Assembly: GCA_904419745.1 (NCBI GenBank)
Contig: CAJFSS010000006.1
Location: forward strand, 1 to 64,000
From: Candidatus Pseudoruminococcus merdavium
GTDB lineage: Bacteria; Bacillota; Clostridia; Oscillospirales; Ruminococcaceae
Length of the DNA: 64,000 nucleotides
Direction: 5' to 3'
In this document: positions 17,041-25,265 of the stretch, piece after piece
How positions within the stretch are numbered: the stretch's first letter is position 1
Layout: the number at the start of each line of letters is the position of its first letter
The notes under the pieces: model-generated
Database searches by the model: none
The model's input: the letters and a program-made list of their open reading frames with translations, nothing else
What the model was told of the DNA's origin: nothing
Program-made: the position numbers and the translations under genes

Positions 17041-17547
17041 ATGCCCGCAATTATACTATACTTTTCAAGGACAGGAGAGAATTATGTCTCCGGTTCCATA
17101 CAAAATTTGACCAAGGGAAATACAGAAATTGCCGCCGAACTGATTCAACAGCTTACCGGGGCGGAATTGTTTCAAATAGAACCGTCCTCCCCCTATTCCT
17201 TTCACTATTCGGAATGCATAGAACAGGCGAAAAACGACCAAAAACGGGACGCCCGGCCTCAGCTGGTCTCCTATCCTGAGAGTTTGGAACAATACGATAC
17301 CATTTATCTGGGATATCCAAACTATTGGGGAACCATGCCAATGCCAGTCTTTACGTTACTGGAAAAGTTTGATTTTACCGGAAAAACAATCAAACCGTTT
17401 TGCACCCATGAAGGCAGTGGAATGGGACACAGTGAAGAAGATATCCGGAAACTATGCCCCAAAGCCGACGTCCGCCATGGACTTGCCATTACCGGAGCAA
17501 GAGTCCGTCAGGCAATGCCGGAAATCAAAAAATGGCTGGAGAAATAA
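17041..17547 (+). CDS. Flavodoxin family protein
   Basis: A 168-residue flavodoxin-fold FMN protein. The phosphate-binding loop is ILYFSRTGENYV at the N-terminus, with the flavin-contact segments YLGYPNYWGTMPMP and CTHEGSGMG. Such proteins act as small electron carriers or quinone/disulfide reductases. I start at the ATG at 17041, preceded by AAGGAGG, and not 11 codons upstream. It is the first gene of a three-gene unit with cupin and carboxymuconolactone decarboxylase genes, divergent from a LysR regulator. That grouping recurs in Clostridia and suggests a redox or electrophile response, although the substrate is unknown. Confidence 0.88.
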   Translation: MPAIILYFSRTGENYVSGSIQNLTKGNTEIAAELIQQLTGAELFQIEPSSPYSFHYSECIEQAKNDQKRDARPQLVSYPESLEQYDTIYLGYPNYWGTMPMPVFTLLEKFDFTGKTIKPFCTHEGSGMGHSEEDIRKLCPKADVRHGLAITGARVRQAMPEIKKWLEK

Positions 17548-17587
17548 CTTTCCATATTATACATATTATACAAGGAGTGATTTTGAA

Positions 17588-17998
17588 ATGCAGGCAAAAG
17601 AATTGAGCGTATTTCCGACAGGAGAGAAAAACGATGCATTTGCGGAATACTTTATCGGCCAAAGTTATTTGAACATGCTGTCTACACAGCAGGTAACCAT
17701 AGGAAATGTAACTTTTGAACCGGGATGCCGGAATAACTGGCATGTTCACCACGCCTCCAAAGGGGGCGGACAAATCTTGCTTGTTACAGCTGGACGCGGT
17801 TATTATCAGGAGTGGGGCCAACCTGCCAGGGAACTCCATCCGGGGGACGTCGTTCATATTCCCGCAAATGTCAAACATTGGCACGGCGCAGCTCCAGATA
17901 GCTGGTTTGCCCATCTGGCAGTCGAGGTTCCTGGAGAAGAAACCGCAAACGAATGGCTGGAACCTGTGTCCGATGACGAATATGGCAAGTTAAAATAA
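17588..17998 (+). CDS. Cupin-domain protein
   Basis: A 136-residue single-domain cupin. The metal-binding motif 1 is visible as GCRNNWHVHHASKGG with a Gln in place of the usual later Glu (GGGQILLV), then GRGYYQEWG, and motif 2 is PGDVVHIPANVKHWHGA. It probably binds a divalent metal; the reaction is unknown. The ATG at 17588 follows an AAGGAGTGA ribosome site; the long upstream open frame overlaps the flavodoxin gene and is not used. It lies 40 nt after the flavodoxin gene and 13 nt before the next gene. Confidence 0.88.
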   Translation: MQAKELSVFPTGEKNDAFAEYFIGQSYLNMLSTQQVTIGNVTFEPGCRNNWHVHHASKGGGQILLVTAGRGYYQEWGQPARELHPGDVVHIPANVKHWHGAAPDSWFAHLAVEVPGEETANEWLEPVSDDEYGKLK

Positions 17999-18011
17999 GG
18001 AGGTAATTGAT

Positions 18012-18332
18012 ATGGAAAAAGTCACAGCGGGCCATGAAGCCCTGGGGGAATTTGCTCCAAAATTTGCACAGCTCAACGACGACGTCCTGTTCGGAGAGGT
18101 TTGGTCCCGGGAGGACAAGCTTTCCACCAGGGATCGCAGCTTGATTACTGTTGCCGCACTGATGGCCAGCGGGATTTTGGATAGTTCCCTACAATTTCAT
18201 ATTCAAAATGCCAAAAACCATGGCGTAAGCAAAGAGGAAATGTCCGAAGTACTGACACAGTTGGCATTTTATGCAGGCTGGCCAAAGGCCTGGGCAGCTT
18301 TCCGCATGGCCAAAGAGGTCTATGGCGACTGA
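18012..18332 (+). CDS. Carboxymuconolactone decarboxylase family protein
   Basis: A 106-residue all-helical protein of the CMD/AhpD fold. It carries the conserved RDRSLITVAALMASG and the HIQNAKNHGVSKEEMSEVL segment. It has no cysteine at all, so it cannot be an AhpD-type peroxidase, which needs a CxxC pair; the gamma-carboxymuconolactone decarboxylase-like branch is the better fit. No aromatic degradation genes are near, so its substrate is unknown. The ribosome site AAGGAGG is 8 nt from the ATG. Last gene of the LysR-linked unit. Confidence 0.88.
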   Translation: MEKVTAGHEALGEFAPKFAQLNDDVLFGEVWSREDKLSTRDRSLITVAALMASGILDSSLQFHIQNAKNHGVSKEEMSEVLTQLAFYAGWPKAWAAFRMAKEVYGD

Positions 18333-18366
18333 GAAAAGCCACGCCAGATATCTCCTGTATCGCATC

Positions 18367-18400
18367 AAAACACCGGAAGGCAGCTGCTTTCCGGTGTTTT
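18367..18400. terminator. Bidirectional terminator
   Basis: A 12-bp stem (AAAACACCGGAA and complement) with a 10-nt loop and T-runs on both strands. It separates the plus-strand CMD gene from the convergent DUF5131 gene. Confidence 0.85.
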
Positions 18401-18411
18401 GATATTTTATC

Positions 18412-19518
18412 CTATTTTAAGGAATTCTCTGAATGAATTTGTCGGGCAATCCATTCCATGATTACGCAAACAATGTATTCCTGCTCCTGTAGCGTCAACG
18501 CCCTTCCCGGCGGAATTCCATGCCACTTGAAAAGGCATCCCCGGCAACAGGTTGCCGTTGCATGCTGCGCCAGAAAAACAGGATGTCCCCGCATGGGGGT
18601 CTGCCTGCCATCATTATCAATCAGGGCCGGCGCCAAGCGTTTGCGAACAAAATCTTCCGCATGTTGGCGGACTGTATCCATTCCCTTTTTCCGGATATAG
18701 TCCATTTCCTGTTTTCCCAAATAAAAGCGGCTGCGGAACTTGGAACCGGACAGCTTTTCAAAGAGCCTTTCCATATCGGGGAAATTCTCCTGCCCTGATG
18801 GGGCATAATCAATTCCCGCTTTTTTGGCCTGCACCATTTGCAGTTTCCTGTCAATAGAATAAAGCCTGTCTCCTTTATAAAACCTGGCGCCTGTCTGCTT
18901 AAAATGGAACTTCACACGGGAATCCACACACTGCTTTCTTGTCTGCAATATCCAGTCAAATTTACAAACTCTGGCATGTTCGCCCGATTCCCCACCGCAA
19001 GTAACCTGTTCTATTTTTCCCGTGGAAAGATAGGGTTCAATATGGATTTCACCCAGCATGGGTTCCTCGATGATTTCCCGGTGTTGGATTGGCAGATTCA
19101 AAAACACCGGAAGCCGGATATCTGCCTGTTCCTGATTTTCACAGGTACAGATGATTGTGACATTGTCATATCCATCTCCCCAATCATCCGGCAGTGATAC
19201 TGGAAAACGTGCAATCCGCTTTGTAATAATGGCAAAATGTAAATCTGGACGTTTGCGTATCATTTCCCATGCTTCTGCACGCCAATCATCCGCTTCTTCC
19301 AGGAAAAAATCAGAAGTCATACAGGTATATACAACTTCGCCATTGTTTTGCAACTTATACTCTCCAGATCTGTTTTTTCTGATAGGAAGGTAAAAGTTTG
19401 CGGTTTTGGAAACAACGCTGCTGTCCTTCCCAAATTGGCTGTCCCTGCGGTAAACATAGCAATTCTGGCATCCTGGAGACAGTTTCCTGCACCCATGCCA
19501 TGGATTCCAAATAGCCAC
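18412..19518 (-). CDS. DUF5131 (phage Gp37/Gp68-like) and DUF4186 fusion protein
   Basis: A 368-residue protein of two conserved domains of unknown function. Residues 1-230 are DUF5131: the opening WNPWHGCRKLSPGCQNCY has cysteines at 10, 17 and 20 (C-x6-C-x2-C), and CMTSDFFLE, FAIITKRIARF, the EPMLG motif and CGGESG follow. The cysteine triad suggests a metal or iron-sulfur site like that of radical SAM enzymes, but this is inference. Residues 250-365 are DUF4186 (LGKQEMDYIRKKG, RGHPVFLAQHATATCCRGCL, KWHGIPPGRALT). DUF5131 proteins also occur in phages. It is a single gene between two unrelated units. Confidence 0.78.
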   Translation of the reverse strand: MAIWNPWHGCRKLSPGCQNCYVYRRDSQFGKDSSVVSKTANFYLPIRKNRSGEYKLQNNGEVVYTCMTSDFFLEEADDWRAEAWEMIRKRPDLHFAIITKRIARFPVSLPDDWGDGYDNVTIICTCENQEQADIRLPVFLNLPIQHREIIEEPMLGEIHIEPYLSTGKIEQVTCGGESGEHARVCKFDWILQTRKQCVDSRVKFHFKQTGARFYKGDRLYSIDRKLQMVQAKKAGIDYAPSGQENFPDMERLFEKLSGSKFRSRFYLGKQEMDYIRKKGMDTVRQHAEDFVRKRLAPALIDNDGRQTPMRGHPVFLAQHATATCCRGCLFKWHGIPPGRALTLQEQEYIVCVIMEWIARQIHSENSLK

Positions 19519-19928
19519 CTTTCCCCCTCCTTTTTCCTGGCATGCTGGGAATTAGAAGGAAAAGTTTTCGTTATATTGAAAAAAAATCCAACTCCGAGCC
19601 GCAATTTTCCCAGTCTAAAAATCTGTAAAATTTTAAATATATCCTTTCCCACAGCACAAGATAACAAAAGAATGACTGTAAACTGATTCCGTACAGTTCC
19701 TAGCCGATCCATAACATGGCCATGAAAAGGTACCCTTTTTATTATGTCACAAATAGACTCCACTTTCAATCTGAGTTCCTACTGCGGGGGTCTGATTTTC
19801 CCTTCATTTTACAGTGTGTCATTTGATAGAAAACCCATATGAATCATCATACAGGGTTCATAAGCAAAAAATCTTTTTTGCGACGGGTTTATGTTTTTAT
19901 GGACAGAGATCGGGAAAAAATATTCTAG
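19519..19928. other. Non-coding spacer upstream of the DUF5131 gene and sufC
   Basis: About 400 bases with no gene I can support. Open frames here lack ribosome sites. A partly palindromic AAAAGGTACCCTTTTT stretch lies at about 19724-19740. The segment should hold the DUF5131 promoter on the minus strand and upstream control sequence for sufC. Confidence 0.5.
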
Positions 19929-19962
19929 AGGGATTGAAATCCCTAGTATTTTAGTATATAAT
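19929..19962 (+). promoter_or_regulatory. sufC promoter with overlapping inverted repeat
   Basis: TTGAAA (19934-19939) and TATAAT (19957-19962) are spaced 17 nt. The inverted repeat AGGGAT-N4-ATCCCT (19929-19944) covers the -35 box, a repressor-type position. The leader to sufC is about 125 nt. Confidence 0.7.
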
Positions 19963-20095
19963 TAAACAGGTTTAAAAATAACTTGTGGACATTTGCCTGA
20001 CCATGGAATTCAAGTTTTCCGCTGACAGAAACAGAAAAGCACACGCCAAATTCAGTGGAAAATTTTAGACGAAAAACAAAGGAGTAATGACAAAA

Positions 20096-20806
20096 ATGCT
20101 GACACTTGAACATCTTATATGGACTGCTCCCGGCGGTCAGCGAATCCTGGATGATGTCAATCTGGTCATTCCCGATTCCAAACTGGTGGTGATCACCGGC
20201 CCAAATGGCGGGGGAAAAACCACACTTGCCAAAATGATTTCCGGGCTGGAAAAGCCGGATTCCGGGCGTATTTATTTAGATGGGAACGATATCACGGATT
20301 TGGACATTACAGAACGTGCGAAACTGGGAATCAGTTATGCATTTCAACAGCCTGTCCGCTTCAAAGGTCTGACTGTCCGTGATTTATTGGAATTGGCCGC
20401 AAAGCGTACTCTCAGTGAGGAAGAACTCTGCGATACGCTTAGCAAAGTGGGGTTGTGCGCGCAGGAATACATCAACCGTGAAGTAAACGCCAGCCTTTCG
20501 GGAGGAGAAATCAAGAGGATTGAAATTGCCACTGTCATTCTGCGGCATACCAAGGCCACCGTTTTTGATGAACCGGAAGCGGGAATCGATCTTTGGAGTT
20601 TCCAAAACCTGATTGGGGTTTTCCAGGAAATCCGGCAATCCCTTACAGGAACCCTGGTCATTATCTCGCACCAGGAACGTATCCTTTCCATTGCAGATGA
20701 AATTGTCGTCTTGGCAGATGGAAGAGTACAAGCGGCGGGACCCCGTCGGGAAGTGCTTCCCGGGTTGTTGGAGGAAGCGGAATCCTGCCCAAAACAGAAA
20801 GGATGA
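20096..20806 (+). CDS. sufC: Fe-S cluster assembly ATPase SufC
   Basis: A 236-residue ABC-type ATPase of the SUF Fe-S assembly system. Walker A is GPNGGGKTTLAK, the signature is ASLSGGEIKRIEIA, Walker B is ATVFDEPEAGID and the switch region is LVIISHQERI. SufC powers the SufB/SufD scaffold. Two ATGs are possible: at 20087, only 2 nt from the AAAGGAG site, and at 20096, 11 nt from it; I prefer the latter for spacing. The next gene starts 7 nt downstream. Only one SufB/D homologue follows and no cysteine desulfurase, so this is a reduced two-gene system. Confidence 0.93.
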   Translation: MLTLEHLIWTAPGGQRILDDVNLVIPDSKLVVITGPNGGGKTTLAKMISGLEKPDSGRIYLDGNDITDLDITERAKLGISYAFQQPVRFKGLTVRDLLELAAKRTLSEEELCDTLSKVGLCAQEYINREVNASLSGGEIKRIEIATVILRHTKATVFDEPEAGIDLWSFQNLIGVFQEIRQSLTGTLVIISHQERILSIADEIVVLADGRVQAAGPRREVLPGLLEEAESCPKQKG

Positions 20807-20813
20807 TTGCATT

Positions 20814-21734
20814 ATGATGAGCAAAATTACAGAAAAACTGCTCAGCCTTGTTTCCGACTGGCAGGGCGGATTTTCAGGTGCTTATAATATTCGGGAAGAT
20901 GGGATGTGCGCAGGCCGTCTTTCCACAGAACATATTCAGATAGAATCCAAAACGGACAAACCGGGACTGGACATTATTGTGTTACCGGGAACAAAAGGCG
21001 AAACCGTTTATATTCCCGCCTGTGTCACCCATGGCAATATTGACGACCTGGTTTACAATGACTTTTATATTGGCGAAGGAGCCGATGTGACAATTATTGC
21101 TGGATGCGGCGTCCATACAGAGGACGAGGAAGATGCGCGTCACAATGGGATTCACCGCTTTTTCCTGGAGAAAAATTCCCATGTAAAATATATTGAAAAA
21201 CATGTTGGAACAGGAAATGGAACCGGGTTGCGCAAAATTGACCCTGTAACGGAAGCAACTTTGGCCGAAGGCTCCACTTTAGAAATGGATACCTCCCAAA
21301 TCGGCGGTGTGGACCGTACAACCCGGAAAACCAAAGCCACAGTTGCAGCGGATGCAAAGCTCTTGATCCGGGAGCGCCTGTTCACAGAAGGAACCCAGTA
21401 TGCCAATACGGATTTTGAAGTGTATTTGAACGGAGAAAATTCCGGTACCACCCTGACCTCCCGTTCTGTTGCCAAGGGAGATTCTGTCCAGGAATACCAT
21501 TCCAAGATTATCGGAAACGCATCCTGCACAGGGCACTCCGAATGCGATGCAATCATTGATGACAACGGTGTTGTCAAGGCAGTACCGGAGCTGATTGCAA
21601 ACGACGGAGACGCTGCACTGATCCATGAGGCGGCAATCGGAAAAATTGCAGGAGAGCAAATCCTCAAATTGCGCACGCTCGGCCTTACGGAAGAAGAAGC
21701 AGAGGCAAAAATTGTTTCCGGATTCTTAAAATGA
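20814..21734 (+). CDS. sufB: SufB/SufD-family Fe-S scaffold protein (minimal)
   Basis: A 306-residue right-handed beta-helix protein of the SufB/SufD family, much shorter than E. coli SufB (about 495). It lacks the N-terminal helical domain and begins directly with MSKITEKLLSLVSDWQGG. Conserved C-terminal core features are RSVAKGDSVQEYHSKI, GHSECDAIIDDNGVV and AALIHEAAIGKIA with cysteine and histidine positions likely to hold the nascent cluster. Together with SufC it forms the two-component SmsCB/SufBC arrangement known from many archaea and anaerobic Firmicutes. The long open frame upstream overlaps sufC; the ATG at 20814 follows GAAAGGA. A terminator follows. Confidence 0.85.
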   Translation: MMSKITEKLLSLVSDWQGGFSGAYNIREDGMCAGRLSTEHIQIESKTDKPGLDIIVLPGTKGETVYIPACVTHGNIDDLVYNDFYIGEGADVTIIAGCGVHTEDEEDARHNGIHRFFLEKNSHVKYIEKHVGTGNGTGLRKIDPVTEATLAEGSTLEMDTSQIGGVDRTTRKTKATVAADAKLLIRERLFTEGTQYANTDFEVYLNGENSGTTLTSRSVAKGDSVQEYHSKIIGNASCTGHSECDAIIDDNGVVKAVPELIANDGDAALIHEAAIGKIAGEQILKLRTLGLTEEEAEAKIVSGFLK

Positions 21735-21746
21735 GATTTGGTTATA

Positions 21747-21780
21747 AAAACTCCCCATGCTTTATCGCATGGGGAGTTTT
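21747..21780. terminator. Bidirectional terminator between sufB and gpmA
   Basis: A perfect 14-bp stem, AAAACTCCCCATGC with its complement, and a 6-nt loop. It serves both convergent genes. Confidence 0.88.
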
Positions 21781-21787
21781 GTATTGT

Positions 21788-22543
21788 TTAGGCCTTTGCG
21801 GTGCCCTGTTTTGCGACGCTGTCCATTTTCTGTTGGATCAGCTCTTCATCTCCAAGGTAATACTTCTTCTGTACCTGGAAGGCATCATTAAATTCATAGA
21901 CCAATGGAATTCCAGTGGGGATATTCACATCAACGATTGCCTCGTCGCTCATATTTTCAAAATATTTTACCAATGCCCGTAACGAATTGCCATGGGCTGC
22001 AATCAAAATCCGGTTGCCGGCCTCAATCTGCGGTTTAATGTTGCATTCAAAATAGGGAACCACTCTTGCAATTGTATCTTTCAGGCTTTCTGTCAGTGGA
22101 AGCTGGTTTTTGTCAATGCCGCGATATTGTTCCTGATTACGGGGACTACGCGCATCGGATTCTTCCAATACCGGCGGGCAGACATCAAAAGATCGTCTCC
22201 ATATTTTCACTTGATCTTCCCCATACTTCTCCGCGGTCTCGGCTTTATTCAATCCCTGCAGGGCGCCGTAATGGCGTTCATTGAGTTTCCAAGTCTTAAT
22301 CACCGGAAGCCATTCCCGGTCAAGTCCTTCCAGCACGAGATTCAGCGTATGGATTGCCCTTTTCAGGTAGGAGGTGTGGCAGATATCAAAATCAAATCCC
22401 TCTTCGCGGAGGGTTATTCCGGCTTGCATCGCTTCTTTCCTCCCCTGTTCTGAAAGATCCACATCTGTCCAGCCTGTAAATAAATTTTTCTTATTCCATT
22501 CGCTTTCCCCATGACGGATTAAAACCAATTTCTGATTAGCCAT
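21788..22543 (-). CDS. gpmA: 2,3-bisphosphoglycerate-dependent phosphoglycerate mutase
   Basis: A 251-residue glycolytic enzyme interconverting 3- and 2-phosphoglycerate. The phosphohistidine motif is [18 protein letters not shown], the second catalytic region is [20 protein letters not shown], and the C-terminal His is in [15 protein letters not shown]. Length is typical for dPGM. I start at the ATG at 22543 with an AAAAGGAG site 9 nt upstream, and not at the TTG three codons earlier. The promoter carries the perfect GTTAGTTATAACTAAC palindrome shared with eno, the next enzyme in glycolysis, and ahpC. Confidence 0.96.
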   Translation of the reverse strand: MANQKLVLIRHGESEWNKKNLFTGWTDVDLSEQGRKEAMQAGITLREEGFDFDICHTSYLKRAIHTLNLVLEGLDREWLPVIKTWKLNERHYGALQGLNKAETAEKYGEDQVKIWRRSFDVCPPVLEESDARSPRNQEQYRGIDKNQLPLTESLKDTIARVVPYFECNIKPQIEAGNRILIAAHGNSLRALVKYFENMSDEAIVDVNIPTGIPLVYEFNDAFQVQKKYYLGDEELIQQKMDSVAKQGTAKA

Positions 22544-22561
22544 TTTATACAACTCCTTTTG

Positions 22562-22617
22562 GTTAGTTATAACTAACTATCTGAAACTATTGTATATTAT
22601 TTTACTGGGAAATTCAA
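22562..22617 (-). promoter_or_regulatory. gpmA promoter with perfect 16-bp palindromic operator
   Basis: Minus-strand TTGAAT (22612-22617) and TACAAT (22589-22594) are spaced 17 nt. The fully symmetric GTTAGTTATAACTAAC lies at 22562-22577, about +5 to +20 relative to the expected transcription start. Confidence 0.78.
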
Positions 22618-22682
22618 GTCTCTATTTCTATTTTCATCAATATTTCGTGTAGAAAGAACTTTGTCGTGCAATACAAAAGAAA

Positions 22683-22714
22683 AAACAAGGGCTTTCATGG
22701 AAAAGCCCTTGTTT
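22683..22714 (-). terminator. Terminator downstream of the first MATE gene
   Basis: A 13-bp stem (AAACAAGGGCTTT and complement) with a 6-nt loop and a T-run on the minus strand, 49 nt past the stop codon. Confidence 0.8.
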
Positions 22715-22763
22715 GAACACGGATATGCGGTCGTGTTCTGTTCTTTCGTTACAGAACGACAAA

Positions 22764-24107
22764 CTATTGTAAATCTGGTTTCAGCAATTCCCGCCGCAGT
22801 TTTAAAAGAATGGCCAATGACAACACAGCTGCAAGAGCGGCTGTACCGGCAAAATTCAGCCAGATACCCGTTAGTCCTAACGGCCAAAGGATGACGACAA
22901 GCAACACAGGGAAAATCAATGCAGTGGAAACCGAGATAATAGAAGCGAACAGAGGTTTTTCAATGGCAAGCATATAACTTTGCATGGCAAAGGAAAACCA
23001 TCGTGTTATGTAAGTCAGACTAAAAAGCTGCAATGCACCGACTGCAAGGGTCATTACTTCTTTTCCCGAATCTGCCATGAACAAAACAGTAATTTGTTCT
23101 GGAAACAGCGCAAGGACAACCACCGCCAACAAAGAGATAATACCGCTTGCAACGAAACAGCATTTTTCAATTGCCCGGACTCTGGAGAATTTCCCTGCAC
23201 CCCAGTTATAGCCCACGGCAGGTTGAAGGGAATCACACATTCCATACAGAAGCGGCTGGATAAAACCATCCGCATACATCAGGATTCCATAGACGGAAAC
23301 GGCTGTTTCCCCGCCCAAACGCACAAGAATCACATTCATCAGAATGGAGGTGATTCTGCCCGCAATATTATTTAAGAAATTCGGGCTTCCGCAGGCGATA
23401 ATCTGCCGAATCATTCCTACGTGAAAGTGCGGTTTACAAAAACGTAGCACCGTATTTTTTTTCACAAAAGGAATCAGGGCAAGAAAAGCACAGATAAGCA
23501 TCCCGGAACAGGTGGCTAAAGCCGCCGCCCAAATCCCCCAACGGAACACCCCGAGGAACAAAAATTCCAGTACAGCGCTTAAAACGGACATCAAGATGTT
23601 CAAATACATGCTGCCACGAATAATCCCACAGATGCGCAGGAAGTTATCCATAGCAAATACAATTGTTGTCACCGGGGAGCAAATGGCATAGACCCTGATA
23701 TACTGCACCGCCAGATTCGCAAATTCGCCTTCAGCCCCCATCAACTGGATTAAAAGCGGGGCAATTACGAACAGGATTCCACCAATCAGTATCCCCGCCC
23801 CCACAATCATGAGACAGGCGCATGTAAAAATGTTATTTGCTTCTTTTTCCTGTTTTTTCCCCAAACAGATGGAAATGGGGACAGCTGAACCGACGCCAAT
23901 TAAATCCGCCAGCGAAAAATTGATAATTACAAACGGCATTGCAAGGTTGACCGCCGCAAAAGCCGTTGCGCCCAAAAAGCGCCCTACAAAAACGCCGTCA
24001 ATGGTTTGATATAACGCCGAAGCCAGCATACTGACTGCTCCGGGTATAGAAGCGAGGAAAAAAAGTTTCAATGGTGATTTTTCAGAAAATAAAGCAGTAG
24101 AATTCAT
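22764..24107 (-). CDS. MATE family efflux transporter
   Basis: A 447-residue multidrug and toxin extrusion family protein with twelve predicted membrane helices. The N-terminal SIPGAVSMLASALYQTIDGVFVGRFLG and the mid-protein repeat GMIRQIIACGSPNFLNN match the family's two homologous halves. MATE proteins use sodium or proton gradients to export cationic compounds; the substrate here is unknown. I start at the ATG at 24107 with an AAGGAAGG site 5 nt upstream. The second MATE gene at 28354 is a distant paralogue, not a recent duplicate. No regulator is adjacent. Confidence 0.9.
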   Translation of the reverse strand: MNSTALFSEKSPLKLFFLASIPGAVSMLASALYQTIDGVFVGRFLGATAFAAVNLAMPFVIINFSLADLIGVGSAVPISICLGKKQEKEANNIFTCACLMIVGAGILIGGILFVIAPLLIQLMGAEGEFANLAVQYIRVYAICSPVTTIVFAMDNFLRICGIIRGSMYLNILMSVLSAVLEFLFLGVFRWGIWAAALATCSGMLICAFLALIPFVKKNTVLRFCKPHFHVGMIRQIIACGSPNFLNNIAGRITSILMNVILVRLGGETAVSVYGILMYADGFIQPLLYGMCDSLQPAVGYNWGAGKFSRVRAIEKCCFVASGIISLLAVVVLALFPEQITVLFMADSGKEVMTLAVGALQLFSLTYITRWFSFAMQSYMLAIEKPLFASIISVSTALIFPVLLVVILWPLGLTGIWLNFAGTAALAAVLSLAILLKLRRELLKPDLQ

Positions 24108-24313
24108 ATACACCTTCCTTTAAAATTCCCCTGCCTGTGTTCTATGAAATCATCAGCAATAGTGTTACCCACTCTCTCGATCCTATAGAATAAGCTCCAT
24201 TTTTATAGATACCTCGCTTTGTTGGGAAAATCCATATTCGTAGAGTGGATACCAGAATATCCTAATAGAATTTGCAGTGTTTGGCAAGGGTATCTTTTAA
24301 TAAATATACTGTT

Positions 24314-25261
24314 TTACTTTGTTTCCAATGCCTGTTTTACCTTTTGGGCAATGTGCGGTGCAGTTAATCCATAGTAATCCAGCAATTCCAATGCCGGTCC
24401 GGAAATTCCAAATTCGTCCTGAATTCCCAGTTTGACCACTTTTGTAGGATACTGTGCGCACAGGACGCTGGAAACAGCTTCTCCAAGACCGCCGACCACA
24501 CTGTGCTCTTCCACGGTCACAAGAAGCCCTGTCTCCTTCGCAGCTTTCACAAGGAGGGCTTCATCAATCGGCTTAATGGTATGAATATCAATGACCCGCG
24601 CGTGGATTCCCTCTTTTTCCAAAAGATCCGCCGCCTGAAGGGATTCATATACCATCAAGCCGGTTGCAACGATCGTAATGTCGTTGCCTTCCCGCATGGT
24701 AATGCCTTTCCCAAGTTCAAAATGGTATGTCTTTTCATCATTGAAAACAGGAACAGCCAGACGTCCTAGCCGGACATATACCGGCCCATCCAAATCCACA
24801 ATCGCTTTAATCGCCGCTTTTGCCTCAATATCATCTGCGGGATTGATGATTGTCATTCCCGGAATCGCACGCATCAGGGCAATATCCTCACAGCATTGAT
24901 GAGTTGCCCCGTCTTCCCCCACCGAAATCCCGGCATGGGTGGCGCAAATTTTTACCGGCAGATGAGGATATCCCACCGAGTTGCGAATCTGTTCAAACGC
25001 ACGTCCTGCAGCAAACATGGCAAAGGTGCTGGCAAACGGTTTTTTCCCAGAAGCAGCAAGCCCAGCCGCAACGCCAACCATATTGGCTTCTGCGATGCCA
25101 CAGTCAAAAAAGCGGTCAGGATATTTTTCTTTAAACATTGCCGTCATGGTAGAACCGCCGAGATCAGCGTCCAGTACAACCACGTCTTTGTCAACTGCGC
25201 CAATTTCTACCAGTGCTTCTCCATAACTTTTTCTCGTTGCAATTCTCTTTACTTCCGCCAT
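24314..25261 (-). CDS. Transketolase, C-terminal subunit
   Basis: A 315-residue protein holding the pyrimidine-binding and C-terminal domains of transketolase, which transfers two-carbon ketol units in the pentose phosphate pathway. Conserved stretches are DADLGGSTMTAMFKEKYP, FDCGIAEANMVGVAAGLA with the catalytic Glu, and FASTFAMFAAGRAFEQIRN. It pairs with the N-terminal half, whose stop codon is 4 nt upstream. The frame is open 63 codons earlier but overlaps the other subunit; the ATG at 25261 gives the usual MAEVKRIATRKSYGEAL. Two-subunit transketolase is normal in Clostridia and archaea, so the split is not a frameshift. Confidence 0.95.
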   Translation of the reverse strand: MAEVKRIATRKSYGEALVEIGAVDKDVVVLDADLGGSTMTAMFKEKYPDRFFDCGIAEANMVGVAAGLAASGKKPFASTFAMFAAGRAFEQIRNSVGYPHLPVKICATHAGISVGEDGATHQCCEDIALMRAIPGMTIINPADDIEAKAAIKAIVDLDGPVYVRLGRLAVPVFNDEKTYHFELGKGITMREGNDITIVATGLMVYESLQAADLLEKEGIHARVIDIHTIKPIDEALLVKAAKETGLLVTVEEHSVVGGLGEAVSSVLCAQYPTKVVKLGIQDEFGISGPALELLDYYGLTAPHIAQKVKQALETK

Positions 25262-25265
25262 CCGA

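Noticed and set aside
19317-19769. 150-codon minus-strand frame
   Set aside because: It overlaps the start of the DUF5131 gene in another frame, has no ribosome site and no recognisable motif.
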